Assembly: GCA_018697195.1 (NCBI GenBank)
Contig: JAGMWU010000044.1
Location: 17,627-81,626, forward strand
Direction of reading: 5' to 3'
DNA: 64,000 nt
Source: Certhia americana
Taxonomy: Eukaryota > Chordata > Aves > Passeriformes > Certhiidae
Positions 1-12,315 of this stretch are shown piece by piece. How positions within the stretch are numbered: position 1 is the first letter of the stretch; each line of letters opens with the position of its first letter. A program made the translations under genes and the position numbers. The notes beneath the pieces were generated by a model that saw nothing but the letters and a program-made list of their open reading frames with translations, did no database searches and was not told the DNA's origin.

Positions 1-35
<35 letters not shown>
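1..35. repeat. poly-A run at window edge
   Basis: The window opens with 35 consecutive A. It may be a simple repeat or the tail of a retrocopy lying to the left, but the upstream sequence is outside the window, so neither reading can be chosen. Confidence 0.9.
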
Positions 36-37
<2 letters not shown>

Positions 38-731
38 AGCAAAAAAATCCCCAAACCCTTCTGGATAGGAAAACAATAATGTGCAGATTGGAAGGGTGAA
101 ACAGGAGGCTGAGGGAACGAATGGCATGATGAGAGCCTGCACGAGAGCATCGTTAATTCAATGCTCTAATCAACTGTGTTCTGCAGTGCTTTGCCACAAC
201 AATCCCTACTTCAGCCTCTCCAGCTCAGAGCACTTTGCAGCATTGCAGGAAATCCTCTGCTTTTTGCTTCCCATTTGAAAAAATAATCTCATTGTGTCTT
301 GTCAATACAGACAACTTTGTCAATGAAAGCAAAGGAGAAATTATCGTGTAATTTAGTATTTATCATAATCAAGAGCAGGGGTTCATTAGAACAATGAGCA
401 ATTGTCAAATTATTTCTCAGAGTCGTTATTTGAAGAATGAGAAAAGGGTATTTCCTACCTTCCTGCTTTTTCTCCCACTATCTCCTGCTGACACTCAGAG
501 CCTGCAGTTTCTACCAGCCTGTGAGATCAATTTCCCATTCCTGAAAAGAGGCATTTATGTTAAGTGATTGTAATTAAGAACCTCCTTACAGCTCGATAGC
601 TGTCTGGACAAGCAGAGGTAATTCCCCATTGATTTCCATGGGGCCAGATTTTCACAGAAAGATCTTCAAAAGGCAGCGCCTGGTTTGGAAGTACAGCTTC
701 CCTGGGCTTCTTAGAGTATCTTAGGATGGAG
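36..731. other. unique sequence, no gene seen
   Basis: AT-rich single-copy-looking DNA. The open frames are short and match no recognised domain, and I see no repeat family here. Confidence 0.6.
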
Positions 732-1060
732 TCATGGAATCATTAAGGTTGGAAAAGACGTCCAAAATCATCCTGTCCAAGCTGTGACTGGTCTGCACCT
801 TGTCCCCAACCCAGAGCACCGAGTGCCACCTCCAGGTGCCACCTGCAGGGATGGGCACTCCAAAGCTCCCTGGGCAGCCCCTGCCAATTCTTGATCACTC
901 TTTCTAGGAAGAAATTGCTCCTGAGCCTCCCCTGGCACAGCTTGAAGCCATTTTCCCTTTTTCTGTCCCTTGTTCCCTGGGAGAAGAGACCAAACACCAC
1001 CACCCCAGCTTCCCCCTCCTGTCAGGGAGCTGTGCAGAGCAATGAGGTCTTCCCTTAGAG
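732..1060 (-). mobile_element. CR1 LINE 3' fragment
   Basis: On the minus strand this reads as the 3' end of a CR1 element. The wording GGGCACTCCAAAGCTCCCTG and the tail-side GGTTGGAAAAGACG are shared with copies near 21.0, 43.1, 54.0 and 62.7 kb. It holds only 3' untranslated CR1 sequence and is truncated at its 5' end near position 1060. It differs from the younger copies at many sites, which suggests it is older. Confidence 0.88.
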
Positions 1061-1593
1061 CATCAATAAAAAGAGCTGGGAAACTCCAAAGGGAAACTCC
1101 AAAAAGTAATTTTATTCCACCAAAGACCTCAGGAGGCTTCTAGAGATGCCACAGTTTGGCTCCTCAAGTTTCATGGGATGCCTCTCTAGTAATTAAATCA
1201 ACGTGGCCATCTGCAGGTGCAGAAGATTGTGGGAGATAACCCCTGACTTCAGAGCTCCCTCAGAGAACTGTGCCCACTAAACTTCTTTGTACTGTCCTGC
1301 ATCACTCCCTTCCTGCCTCTCTTATAAAAATACCACGTTTATGTAGAAGTCAGGCTTATTTTTATCTCACATTGCTCCTGACACTCTCCAGCTGCAGCCT
1401 GAAGTGTCTCAGTGTCCCCTGGTCTCAGAGGTGGCCTTGGACTCTCAGAGCTGGAACCAACAGCAGGGGCAGGGAGAACACAGGTGGGCAAGGAAAGGGA
1501 GGGAATCTTTTTTTATCTGATTAAAACCAGAGGCTGTTTAATGATCTCAGGATTGCCATCAACTGCAGCAGGCTGTGGATCAGTGTCAGTGCA
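1061..1593. other. unique sequence, no gene seen
   Basis: Non-repetitive DNA between a CR1 fragment and a purine tract. Two overlapping open frames of 84 and 133 codons begin or pass here. Neither shows a domain, and the longer one becomes a translated GA repeat. Confidence 0.5.
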
Positions 1594-1732
1594 GAGAGGA
1601 AAGGAAGAGGGGAGGGAAGGAGAGAAAAGGGGAAGGGAAGGTTTGGGAAGGTTTGGGAAGGGAAGGTTTGGGAAGGGAAGGTTTGGGAAGGGAAGGGAAG
1701 GTGCGGAAAGGAAAAGAAAGGAAAAGAAAGGG
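1594..1732. repeat. purine-rich GGAAGG/GGTTTGGG minisatellite
   Basis: About 140 bases almost entirely of A and G on the plus strand, with a repeated GGGAAGGTTT unit at 1633-1690 and a GGAAAGGAAAAGAAA flank. In one frame it spells Gly-Arg-Phe-Gly-Lys repeats, which is a by-product of the DNA period. Confidence 0.85.
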
Positions 1733-3069
1733 AGCTGTGCCACCTTTGGTGTGTTCTCAGTGTGCTGCTGGCTTTGTCTGGTACAAGTGCAGGAGAGCAG
1801 AGCTGTTAGATGAGAAATTAATAAAATGCCTCATTTAGTTCTTCACTGAACAGGAGCTGGGGATTATCCAACCTTCACCCAGCTGCACTTGTAGAGGGGA
1901 GGAGGTGGAAGGAGGCAGCTGGATCCCAGCCCATCAGTGCCACCCAGCGTGGTGTGTCCAGCAAGCTGGGCACGTCCATCCAAACCCACTGTCTTCCCAA
2001 TCATCTCCAGATCCAGGGCTGGTGTGATTCACTGCACAGGAATTCCAATACTTCAGGTAGTTAATCATGTTCAATAAACTAGATACATGTTTATCTCAGC
2101 TGAGTATCCCACAGGGATGTGAGCAATCCTTGGGAAGCTGCTGGGTTCTATCTACAAGGTATAATTATATTAAAGCACAAAGTGTATCCCAAGCCTTCCG
2201 TGATTACAAACAAAGCAATATTAATCCACCTCCCCCAAACACACCAAAGTTACCACAAAAACCTGCAAGAGAAACAAACAGAACATTGTAGGAACCAAGA
2301 AAACATTCCAGCAATATCTGGAATATTCTAGTGATGGTGACTGTAATTATATGTTGGACATTTACAATGTTATATTAAGGACTGGTTTACTGTAGATGTT
2401 CTGCACACATTTACCACCACCAAACTTTTCCCTACAACAGGACTTTGAGATGTAAGGGTAACCCTAAACTTCTGCAGTTCCAAATTCTGTCTCTGGCTGA
2501 GTTCTTCATTTCTACCCAGAGGAAGGAAAGCTGTATCAAAATATAAGATGGTTAAAATTTGAAAGGGGTGGGAAGGAAAAGAGCTTGAGAGAGAAGGGAA
2601 AATGACATTAAAAAAAAAAGAAAAAAAAAAAAGGGGAATGAAAAAAACACCCTAGGATTGGATCATAAAAATTCCCATACTTGGAACAGTCCATTCCACA
2701 GTTCTGGGATGGCTCCCTGGAATTTGACATCTGGATGTTGCTGATCACTATTTTCTACCCCTTGCAAGTGGCAAATTTGTGGTCTAAGCTACAGCAGTGG
2801 ATTTGCTGACCCAATACTACCAAAGCCTTTTTTGCCATCTGGATATATAGAAAATACTTTTCCTTGAATAATTATTTTTTATAAACTGCTCTGAAGAAAA
2901 AGAATCCTCCGTGTATAAGCAGCAAATGCCTGGTATTGACACACTGCACTCCAGCAGTGTTTGCTGCAAGAAAGAGCTTTGCTCTTTCATGGAGTAAGAC
3001 ACAAGGACAGTAGATATAAAGCAAATTTACCTCCAGAACTTCAACAGAAATCCATATAAATTCAAAGAA
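1733..3069. other. unique AT-rich sequence, no gene seen
   Basis: No recognised coding or repeat content apart from a short A-rich stretch at 2609-2632. Open frames are at most 74 codons and look random. Confidence 0.55.
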
Positions 3070-3106
<37 letters not shown>

Positions 3107-3120
3107 GTAGTAGTAATAAT
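3070..3120. repeat. (AAT)n microsatellite
   Basis: Some 13 near-perfect AAT units are followed by three AGT variants and two more AAT units. The block of AGT variants at one end shows interrupted growth of the array. Confidence 0.95.
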
Positions 3121-5195
3121 GTTTGCAAAGAGCAGGACTCATGGTTTGTTTGTTGTTTTGTTTTTCATTCCAGCTGCTTTCAGAAGGCAGACTGATGGTT
3201 TTGGGCACAACTCAAATATTAGAAGATAATTAAGCAGAAAAATCAGGTAGGGCCTTAGAATTACAGCAGAGGAAAGATTTATGATATTAGCATGAGAAGA
3301 AATAACAATAACAAAAGAAAGTGGAAGAAGCCTTACAGAAAATGCTCAGGAATAGTAAAACCCACCAAGCTGCTACAGAAATAGAATCACAGAAAATATG
3401 AGATCTAAATGCATTTAGTCAAAGAGCATTAAAGTCACTCCGTTCACTTCAAGGGGTTTCATATCAGACCTTAAATGTAAATTTATTTTAAACAGGCTGG
3501 TATGTGGGAGAGAGAGGTCTGACATGCAGCTTCCTTAGCACATCCCAGGATGACTTCATTCCTTCAGACTGCCATCAGAAATATCTGTGTAATCCAGCCT
3601 CAACTTTGTTCTTATTTGTGCTTTGTTGGTGTAAAAGCAGAGCCAGCAGGGACAGGGAAGGTGCCCCAACAACACATTCTAGAAACCTCTACAAATCCTC
3701 CAAATCCTTTCCCATTGTGATGGTTTGAGATGGGGTTTCTCACATTTGGCCACAACGCAAGCACGTGGTGCTCCCATGGGAGTTTTTGCAGCTCCCCAGG
3801 ATTAAAGAGCACATTTTCAACAGAGGTGGATGTGCATCAACACAAACATTTACCAGGAGCTGCAGCCTGAGTGTTTCTGCAGGATCTTTAATTAAGAGCG
3901 GCCTGACTCTAGGTCCAAAGCATGGATTTGGGAGTAAATAGGAAAACAGATTTCAAAGCAGTTTATTTTAAAATTAATGGCTGTTGGCACCTGCATGGAA
4001 CGTCAGTCAAGAGCGGTTGAGGTGAGCACAGCTGAAATGGTGAAATAAAAATATTAAGCCATCTGTTATGTTTTACATATTATTTTTAGTAATGCAGAAA
4101 AAAGTCAGATTTATTCCTACTTCCCCTTAATGAAGTTTTCCAGAAATAAGCAGTGCACTAACAGGCTCTTGACAATTTCTGGCAGTAACCAGTCCACAAA
4201 AAGCTCATTAAAAGGCCAAGTGATGTTCAAACCATCGAATGTGTAGGCAGGGCCACCCCATAAGTTTCAGGACAAAAATCAGCCCAGGAGCTGGGCTGTG
4301 CAGTTGGAAAAGGTGGGAGCAAACACTGGCAACTGAAATGGCAAGAAAAATCTTCATTTTGTTCTTGAAAACAACGCCTCAGGCATCCTCCTTGTGAGCA
4401 GAAGAGGGAGAAAAATCTGACTTCACTGTTTGCAAATTACACAGAGGGAGAACTTGAAATTTCCACAACAATTTCTGTCTTCAGGTGAATTTCTCATTTC
4501 AGTGAAATCTGAAGTTGGGTGAGGCTGGACCCAAAGCACATATTCCACATTTCAGCAGTCACAAACTGCATTTTTGTGAGTTGGCCTCAGACGAATTCAC
4601 CATCATTAATAAAGATGCACCATCAGGAAAAACCACAAGCGAAAAACCAACCAAAACAAAACCCCACATACACACACACACACAAAAATGAAAAAAAAAC
4701 CCCTAAATTTCACCTGACTCTCCAGTTCTAATTGTAATTATCAAAGCCATACTCAGTAAATTAGAATTAGCACTTCTGCTCAATCTCACACACCAGCGTG
4801 GGAGTCAAAAAGGAGGGGATCAGTGCAGTTTGATGCAGCTGGATGAAAATTAATTAATGATTAATGGAGAGGTCAAAATTAGAACTGTTAGAAGTAAAAG
4901 TTAAAAAAAAAAAATTTGAAGTTTCTCTCCCCAAATAGAAATGTTCATAAAATTAACTGAAAAATAAAATTCTTTACCTGTATACTGCCTGTGATTCTTT
5001 CCTCTGAGCCAATAATCAAGGATTTAACCATGAACAAGGACCTAATCTTGTGTGTCCTCCCAACTTCCAGGATTTTGGTGCATGTGGAAAGACTCTTGTC
5101 CAGTGTATGTGTATCTGATTTAACCCTATCGTGGATCTTAAATGAACTCAGGAAAAAACTAACAAAAATACAAATGTAAGAGTTGTTACATAATT
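3121..5195. other. unique sequence with possible conserved core
   Basis: No gene seen. A short (CA)n of about 15 bases sits at 4670-4684 and a poly-A of about 14 at 4901-4915. The part at 3950-4150 is AT-rich, free of repeats and rich in homeodomain-like TAAT and ATTA cores, and is listed separately as a candidate noncoding element. Confidence 0.5.
3950..4150. promoter_or_regulatory. candidate conserved noncoding element (weak)
   Basis: A repeat-free AT-rich stretch with TAAT/ATTA-type cores (for example AAAATTAATGG at about 3970 and TTTTTAGTAATG near 4085). The call rests on texture only: such composition is common in vertebrate noncoding elements but also in plain intergenic DNA. Confidence 0.15.
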
Positions 5196-5250
5196 TCACA
5201 GGATCATAGAAAAAATAGATTAGAAGGGAGCTCTGGAGGTCCTTCACAGG
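5196..5250 (-). mobile_element. old CR1 tail relic
   Basis: Begins TCACAGGATCATAGAA and continues with AGAAGGGAGCTCTGGAGGTC, a diverged form of the minus-strand CR1 3' end. Only about 55 bases can be recognised; the following sequence no longer resembles CR1. Confidence 0.5.
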
Positions 5251-5868
5251 TGCCAAGCAGAGGGAATAATCCCATTCCTCAGCCTATTTTTCCCAAAGCT
5301 CCCCAGTGTACGTTCAGCCTTCACTGCTGGAGGCTGCACAGCTGATCCATGTGGAGGTGGAGGTTTGTGGAATTCCCAGATTTTATCCCAGGGTGGGTTG
5401 CTTCCCAGCCTGTATTGATGCAGGGGTTGCTCTTTTCAAGGTTCAGGATTTGGTGTTTTTCCCCTTGTTCAACTTCATGAGGTTCTTGACAGCCAGGGGT
5501 TTTTTTTGTTTTTTTGTTTTTTTGTTTTTTTTTTTTTTTGTCTGAGTGACATCTCAGTGCATCCACTGCTCCTTCCAGTTTGGAGTCAGCTGGGGGCTGA
5601 GATTCCTCTGGTGCCCCAAGAGGAATCAATCCCCAAGGGACACCAAGAGCTGTGAGATTTGGATCTGCAGACCCTTCAAAGGCCAAGCCCATTTCCCACC
5701 CCTCCTCACAGCCCATCCATCCACTGCATTTGTCCTTTTTTGGACCAGCAAAAAACGTGGGATAATGTTGAAAATCTTGCCAAAAACTGGCTGCTTTCCC
5801 CTCACCCACAGATCCAGTCATTTTGTGGTAAAAAGCTGTCAGAGTGGCCAGCCATGGATAGATTTATT
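5251..5868. other. unique sequence with T-rich run
   Basis: Unique DNA with a T/G run at 5500-5539 (four T blocks split by G). Overlapping open frames on both strands reach 166 and 198 codons, but one runs into the T tract and the other into the CR1 copy that follows. Neither has a domain I recognise. Confidence 0.5.
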
Positions 5869-6045
5869 GCCTGGAGAGGTTGTGGACTCCCCACCCCTGG
5901 AAGTGTCCAAAGCCAGGCTGGATTTTTTCTTGGAGCAAGCTGGGATAGTGGGAGGTGTCCCTGCTCATGGCAGGGGGTGGCACTGGATGAGCTTTAAGGT
6001 CCCTTCCATCCCAAAAGCTTCTATTATTCTACATTCTACAATTCT
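5869..6045 (+). mobile_element. CR1 LINE 3' fragment
   Basis: Reads CCTGGAGAGGTTGTGGACTC, then GGTGTCCCTGCTCATGGCAG, then AAGGTCCCTTCCATCCCAAA, and ends in a decayed ATTCTACA tail. This is the last 180 bases of CR1 in sense orientation. Mutations in the tail and near the start suggest moderate age. Confidence 0.88.
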
Positions 6046-9000
6046 AAATCCAAGCTGGCTGTTCCTGACTGTGTTCTTGTATTTTATCTTTCTGGAAATA
6101 GCTTTTTTGAGAATATATTCACTAGTTTCCCCAAGGAGTTAAGGAAAGTTAATCAGCCTGTTGTTCCCTAAATCCTTCTTATTTTCCTTAAAAGGACAAT
6201 AAATCATTTCCCTGTTACAGCCATAGGGGAATTTTTTTATGTAGTTTGATTTTAAGTGTTTGCATGTTCATTATTCTAATTTTTAGATTTCATAATTCCT
6301 TCCACTTGGAACATCCTTGTCTCTTGTGCTAACTTGGCTGATTCTCAGGGTATAACTCAATTTTCTGTGTGAACAGTCCATCACTGAATGATTTCTTGGC
6401 AATCTTTTTCAGATTTGTGTCATATTTCTAGAAGGTTTATATTTCATTTCTAAAGCCTTCTCATGCAGAAATAGGTGAACAGCATCCCAGTCTGGGAGTG
6501 GGTTTGGAATTTTCCTTTATGAAGTGTAATATTGATGAAATCCTGCCCTCACTAAATATTTTAATTCTATCCTTTCCATGTCCACCTGCAATGGAATAGG
6601 AGTAATTTGAGAAACTTCTTAGCCATTTGCAACAAAATGAAGGTCAATAAAAGAGTACAATCCTTCATTTGGCAAACACTTGTTGTGTGAGCAGCTCTGC
6701 ACTGCCAGAGCCCACAGAGAATACACAATTCTCCAGGAATTTTGCTTTAGTTATTTCTGAGCCCTCCTTGTTTGCTTCTGATATTTCCAAGTGGATATTT
6801 TTGATCCCAGCCAAACATAAAAGGTGGCGGCTGCTTTTGAAGTGACTGAGAGTTTCCCAGCTCATTTCAGTGGGAATAAATTGAAACCCTTAATTACATT
6901 TTGTCATCTCTATCAATCTTTGTGGAAGAACTTCAGCACAGTGATATTTTCCTCATAGGCATATCCTTGTGGGATAATAATTGAAAATGTGAATTAACTG
7001 CATTAGCTATCACATAATCAGGTTTTTTTTTTTTCCTAAGACAGTCAAATTTCTGATTGACTTAACTGCTACAGCAGTGACTTGAATTAAACAGCTGCCA
7101 TTTTGCCATTAAAAGCACAGCAAGAGGATTACAAGGAATTCTGAAACAAATAAATCCTTCCTCCACTCTGCTTTTGTACAAACTGTTTTCTACAGTTTTT
7201 CTCTCAGCTTCATGACTACAGACATCTCTAGACTGTACCCAAAGCCATCAGAGCTGTTTCAGGTGCTGAAATAAACTAAATATTCATTATTTACTCCCCC
7301 TCAAGTATCTTTGCCTCACATTCTTTTCCCTTTGCTCTTACTCCTGCTTCTTATATCTGTAGCAAAATAAAAAATAAAAAATATTTTTTTCCCATTCAGT
7401 TTTTCAAGGCTGCTGAACAAAGACTTTTATCCCCACTGTGCCTCTGAAAATGTGCCATAGTTACCCTCCACACTTGGATGGATTTCCCACATCCCTCCTG
7501 AAGGTGTTCTACCCCTTTCCTCACTAAATATTAATGACAAAACTCAGGCTTATAGAAGTATGTTGACAAGTGGGTGAATTTGTTTTGAGGAGTAGGCAAA
7601 TTCTAATTTGCTCAGATTAGAAGGGAGTAAATTCCATTCTTTAGCACAAACCCTCACCTGGAATTGTTCTGGAATGGTTGTTGTTTCCCCACTGGATATA
7701 TATTCTGTCTCCTACTGGAATGATAAATTTTGTCCTCAAAATATGAGGCTGAGGGGCTAAGAAGTGATGAAAACCCTCAGAACACAAACCACGGGCAGAC
7801 AGAAAATGCCATTTTCTAAACAAAAAAGCAATTAACCCTTATTAACCTGTGCCCCTTCTACAGGCAAGGGGCCAAGATGAAAGAACAAAGTCCTTATTAA
7901 AAAAAAAAAAAAGCAAACAAAACACAAGGAGAATTTATTTTAGGGAACAAACCTGTGGCATGAGGACAGGACCTGGAGGGTGATGCTGCAGAGCTCTGTT
8001 TATCCTCCCTCAGATCCAGTAAAGCCTTGGAGTGCTCAGTGAACACACATTCTCTGTGTGCAAAATCAAATAATGCTTCTCTCCCAGTTTCTAGAATTTT
8101 GAACTCTTAAGTAGCATCTGAAAGAGCTTTTCTCCTGCCTCTAGCAACTCCCACAGAAAGAGGAACATTTGGAGCTGAGCACGGTTCCAGTAGATGCAGC
8201 ACACGGCACCTCTCAGCTCCACAGCAGAGACAGGGCCAGAAAAGGAAAAATCTGATGGGAAGAGATGCAAGAGAAGAATTCCATGGCCAGCTCCTGTAGA
8301 TAGTCACCTATTTGCACCAAACAAGAATCTCACGCTGAGTCCCCAGTTATCCATGTTTTTATCAGGTCACTGGATGAAATCCTTGGGCTGCAGCACCTCA
8401 TCACACACACACACACAGATGGACATTTTGCCTGGCACAATTATCCTCTAATCTGAATAATCTCCATGAAAGAACTTGGGTATTTTAGCTGTCACAAACT
8501 GAGGCTGTTTACCTTTCTCGTGGGATTCAGTGCTCCATCCCACTGCCACTTTCCTCATCGAGCAATTCCTGTCTCTCCATGCTGCTGCAGCATTACATAA
8601 CCACCCCTGTGCAAAAGCTGGAGGAAAACCCAGCTCAAGAGCCCAGCACAGCACAGCCACATCCAGGTGTCTCCTTGGAGAAAGGCACAAACTCAGAGTA
8701 GACCAATTCCCCCTGGAATTGCAGTGCTGGGATGGAGAAAGGAGAGAATGATGTGCAAACAGCAGAGTCCAAGAGAATACAGCACCTTTGCAAACCTGCT
8801 CACATTCCAGGGAAGAGGTCCAGTCTTTCCTTCAGTAAGGGTGTGAATTTCTCCCAAGGTGCCCTGAACAGGGACTAATAGAAAACATTAAATGACTAGC
8901 AATGCTTATTATTTATTAAAATCACACTATTCAACATGCACATAAGGCCTTGAGTTCTGTTCTGGGCGTACAGAGTGTGGAACAAATGCAGTGCAAAGAC

Positions 9001-9391
9001 TTCATTTATACCCAAAATTTCAGTGCAGTGCTTCTGCCTGAAGAATTATTCCTACTAAGAGCCAGGACTTCTCCAGACACAGGGACATGCTCACAGTAAT
9101 TCTGCCGTGCAACTTTCAGAGCCTGAGTTAGCAATTCTCTACAAGAAAATGCCCCACCTTTAATTCACCCCAGGATTCAGTGTCTGCCTTAAAACAAAGC
9201 AGCTGAATTCATTTGGGATAGCTGTTCCATAAGGCACTGGCCCAGCAGCTCTCAAAAGCTACAAAATACAAGTTACAGGATGGATTTTTAAATAAAACAT
9301 GTTGTATTTAAGTTAAATTTAAGAGCATCACAACGTACATAACCAAGAGCATGAACATTTTAACACAGCACACCTCGAAGACAAAGCAGTA
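6046..9391. other. unique sequence, no gene seen
   Basis: More than 3 kb without recognised transposons. It contains short homopolymers (T12 at 7023-7034, A13 at about 7900) and a short (CA)n at about 8403-8418. Open frames stay under 90 codons and overlap on opposite strands, as expected by chance. Confidence 0.5.
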
Positions 9392-9737
9392 GATCACAGA
9401 ACCATGGAATCACAGAATCATGGAATGGTTTGGGTGGGAAGGAACCTTAAATCCCATCCATTCCGACCCCTGCCATGGCAGGGACCCCTCCCAGTACCCC
9501 AGGCTGCTCCAGCCCCAATGTCCAACCTGGCCTGGGACACTGCCAGGGATACAGGGACAGCCACAGCTGCTCTGGGCACCCTGTGCCAGGGCCTGCCCAC
9601 CCTCACAGGGAACAATTCCTTCCTAATATCTAATCTGTACCTACTCATTCAGTTTGAAGCCATTCCCTGTTTTCCTGTCACTCCAGGCCATCATGAAAAG
9701 GAACTCCCCATCTTTCTTGCAGACTCCCTTTGTCAGT
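9392..9737 (-). mobile_element. CR1 LINE 3' fragment
   Basis: Opens with two tail units (ATCACAGAACCATGG, ATCACAGAATCATGG), then GGTTTGGGTGGGAAGGAACC and the shared block CCAATGTCCAACCTGGCCTG. It extends into CCAGGCCATCATGAAAAGGA near 9685 and stops near 9737. It belongs to the same CR1 group as the copies at 16.8, 34.0, 49.5 and 63.3 kb. Confidence 0.92.
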
Positions 9738-9837
9738 ATTGCCATCTTTGGATAATTGCAAACTTCTGCCACAGGACCAGTGTCAGAATAGAGAAAGAGG
9801 AGGGATGAAGTTGGGCATCTTCATCTTTGAGAGACTT

Positions 9838-9939
9838 TGATGTGGCACTTGGGGATGTGGGTTTGTGGTGGCCTTGGCACTGGTGGGGAATGGTTGGGCT
9901 GGATGATCTTGAGCATCTTTCGTGACCCAAATAATTCTG
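9838..9939 (+). mobile_element. short CR1-type tail
   Basis: ATGTGGCACTTGGGGATGTG, then GGTTGGGCTGGATGATCTTG and a tail ending ATAATTCTGAA match an older CR1 3' end in sense orientation. It lies 100 bases from the 5' end of the minus-strand copy at 9392-9737, so the two point away from each other. Confidence 0.75.
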
Positions 9940-10894
9940 AATTTCCAGGTGTGTGCAAACACCAGTGACTTTGGCAAAGGCCTGGAATCAAAGCCATGCT
10001 TGGAATCCTTCATGTAAATGTTCTAAGTGGGATGAAGTCAATCCATTGAACAAATCTGATTATTCCCCTTTATCTCCTGTATTTTTGCCTCAGCACAGAT
10101 AACAGATGAGATGGTCAGGATAACAAGTTCCTGATGCAACTCCTGTGCACAGGTTTTCCCAGTGCTTTTCCAGACATATTTTGCACAGGGAAGGACTGGA
10201 CACAAGTGCCAGGTAGTGACAGGAGAGGAGAGGAACAAGGTGCTAATACACTGGGGATTAAAAATAGATCACTGAACTAAAAGGGTCAGAAAATCAAATC
10301 TCTTGTGAGCAATTAGAAGAATCCCAGGAGCTGTCAATTGTAGGGATTTGGGGGAATTTTGTAGAAAACTGCAGCAGTTTGGGAAAGCTGTCCCCCAGAG
10401 AAAGGGCTCACCCAGAGGAACCCATATCAAGTATTAAAAGATAAGAGATTCACTGAGCTAAGTGGAAAATTTCACACTGACCTCGCAGGAACAAAGCACA
10501 CAGAGATTGTGCCATAGAATTAAAGATAATTTCTGAAAGAAATAGGGGTTAACAATGGAAGCCAAGAGACAAAGAGAAGTTCAGACTGGAAGAGGCAACA
10601 GTAATAGCAAGGAATTTATCTGTGAGTAGATCAGTAGCAAGAGGAAGTGCTGGGAGAGTTTTGTCCCACTTCTCAACAGAAAGGAAAGATACAGATGATA
10701 TTTAGTAGGATCAAGGCCTGTTGTGTGCAAGGGATTGTTCAAACCAAAAAAGGAAGATTCTTCCCTAAAACTGGATAGGATATAACATAAATTTTGATGT
10801 TCTCAAATCAATTAAACCTGAAGAACACACTAAAAGCCAGTCTGAGACAGCATCAAATCTACCTCAGAATCCATGGAGAAAGGGAAATTCCAGC
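9940..10894. other. sequence of unclear origin, no gene seen
   Basis: No recognised repeat. Because the following segment is an old LINE relic, part of this stretch, particularly after 10.35 kb, may be earlier ORF2 sequence too decayed to read by eye. Confidence 0.4.
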
Positions 10895-11350
10895 AGGCTG
10901 GACAGAACACATGTGGTGCCTGTCCTAAACATGAAGGATGTCTGGCAGAAAAAGGAAAATAAACTGGTGACTTATGGACCACTCACCTCAAATTAAGCTC
11001 TTGAAAATAGAAAAACTGCTTTAGACACCAGGAAATATAAGGCAAAATGGCTTTATCAACAGCACATTGCATCAAACCTGCCTCATTTCATTCCACAGGA
11101 GATCAACACAGGCTAAGAAAGAAGTTGAGGAGGGTCATATATTTTGATTTTATTAAGGCATTACACCATCTGCCACAGTGCTCTAATCAGGAAGCAGGAA
11201 AGCTGGTCTAGGAGAAATTACCTTCTCCTGGCTATAGAACTAATTGTAAGACATGCCAAGGAGGAGTTACCAGGGGTTCATTGACAGCATGGAAGGATGT
11301 GTCCAGTTGGGTCTGTGGAGAGCCCGATTCTGTCAGATAAAATAATGGGT
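10895..11350 (+). mobile_element. ancient CR1-like LINE, reverse-transcriptase relic
   Basis: Reading shifting frames gives pieces in the order expected for a CR1 reverse transcriptase. They are YGPLTS near 10974, QNGFIN followed by CLISFH at 11045-11097, VIYFDFIKAL at 11135-11164 (compare the family's motif A, YLDFSKAF) and GSVESPIL near 11310 (compare GSVLGPIL). Stops and frameshifts break every frame, so it encodes nothing now. Most CR1 copies here retain only the 3' end, so an internal fragment is less common. Known: CR1 ORF2 carries endonuclease and reverse transcriptase. Inferred: an old copy, probably pre-dating the other insertions. Confidence 0.7.
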
Positions 11351-11893
11351 TTGGTATTTTAAAGGGTAAGTTTAGCATCCAAGATGATCTCTACAAAATG
11401 AAAAGGTCTGAAAAACCAGGTGCAACTCTAATAGCAACACAGACCATTGTCCTAAAACAGGACTAATTGGCTACAAAAACAAAGAATGACAAATTAAAAA
11501 AAACAAACAAGAACAATTGGCAACAATAACAAAGGACTGGGAACAGCTAGATAACAAAATTCCCAAACATGCTCTAGATCTCACATAATCCACATTGGAA
11601 TATGTGAATCAGGCCCAGGAGAAGCAGAGCATCCCACTCCTGAGAACAAGGATCCAACACCTGCTTTTCTTCATGCCAGATGACTGTTCACCACCACAGA
11701 GCCTCTGCTTTAAATTCTTCCAAAGCTGTTCGACATTGCTGTGAGCCAAACGTTTCTTCAAGGTGTTCAGCATTTCAGGAATGCAGGGCAGATGTTTTAT
11801 CAAGCTGCTTGTGGGCTCCAACAGCCTGGTTGTGTCTGCCAGGAGCAGGTCCTGAAGGAGCAGGAAACTTTTGGCTGCCTGGCTGAGACATTT
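11351..11893. other. unique sequence, no gene seen
   Basis: AT-rich, possibly with further decayed LINE sequence at its left side. An open frame that reaches the GGA array shows only a glycine run there. Confidence 0.45.
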
Positions 11894-11970
11894 GGAGGAG
11901 GAGGAGGAGGAGGAGGAGGAGGAGGAGGAGGAGGATGAGAAGGAGGAGGAGGAGGAGGAGGAGGAGGAGG
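11894..11970. repeat. (GGA)n microsatellite
   Basis: About 25 GGA units over 77 bases, with one interruption (GATGAGAA) near 11935. All purine on the plus strand. Confidence 0.95.
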
Positions 11971-12315
11971 TGAGAGGCCTTTCCTAAGGAAGGCTCCAGA
12001 GCTCTGACTGAGTCACTCCGGGCGCAGGACCCCCATGAGGACTGGGGAAGAGAGGACTGGGAAATAAATGTCAGGATTTAGATGAGTTCCTGCCCTTTGC
12101 CCAGGCCTCTGGCAGCAGGCAGTAGCTTCATTGAGGTGGCCAGAACCCCAAAACCCACTCTGGCTCACCAGCTCTTTAATAATGGCTGATGTGGTCTATT
12201 ATAGAATGAATTATTTATTTAATAGACACAAAACTAACAGAGATAGGACTTCAACTAAATACTACACAGGAGTAAAAACAAAGAAAACTGCTAGTAGGTT
12301 CTACTAGTTGTGCCC

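Noticed and set aside
1575..1838. Repeated Gly-Arg-Phe-Gly-Lys in an open frame, resembling an RF-amide neuropeptide precursor
   Set aside because: The repeat follows the period of a purine-rich minisatellite, there is no signal peptide, and the flanks are Lys/Glu/Gly-rich GA translation.
3716..3728. TGTGATGGTTTGA, also at 31303-31315, resembling an LTR terminus
   Set aside because: Only 13 bases are shared and the flanks differ, so no element can be supported.
11741..11938. Open frame ending in a glycine run
   Set aside because: The glycines come from the (GGA)n microsatellite and the rest has no recognised domain.
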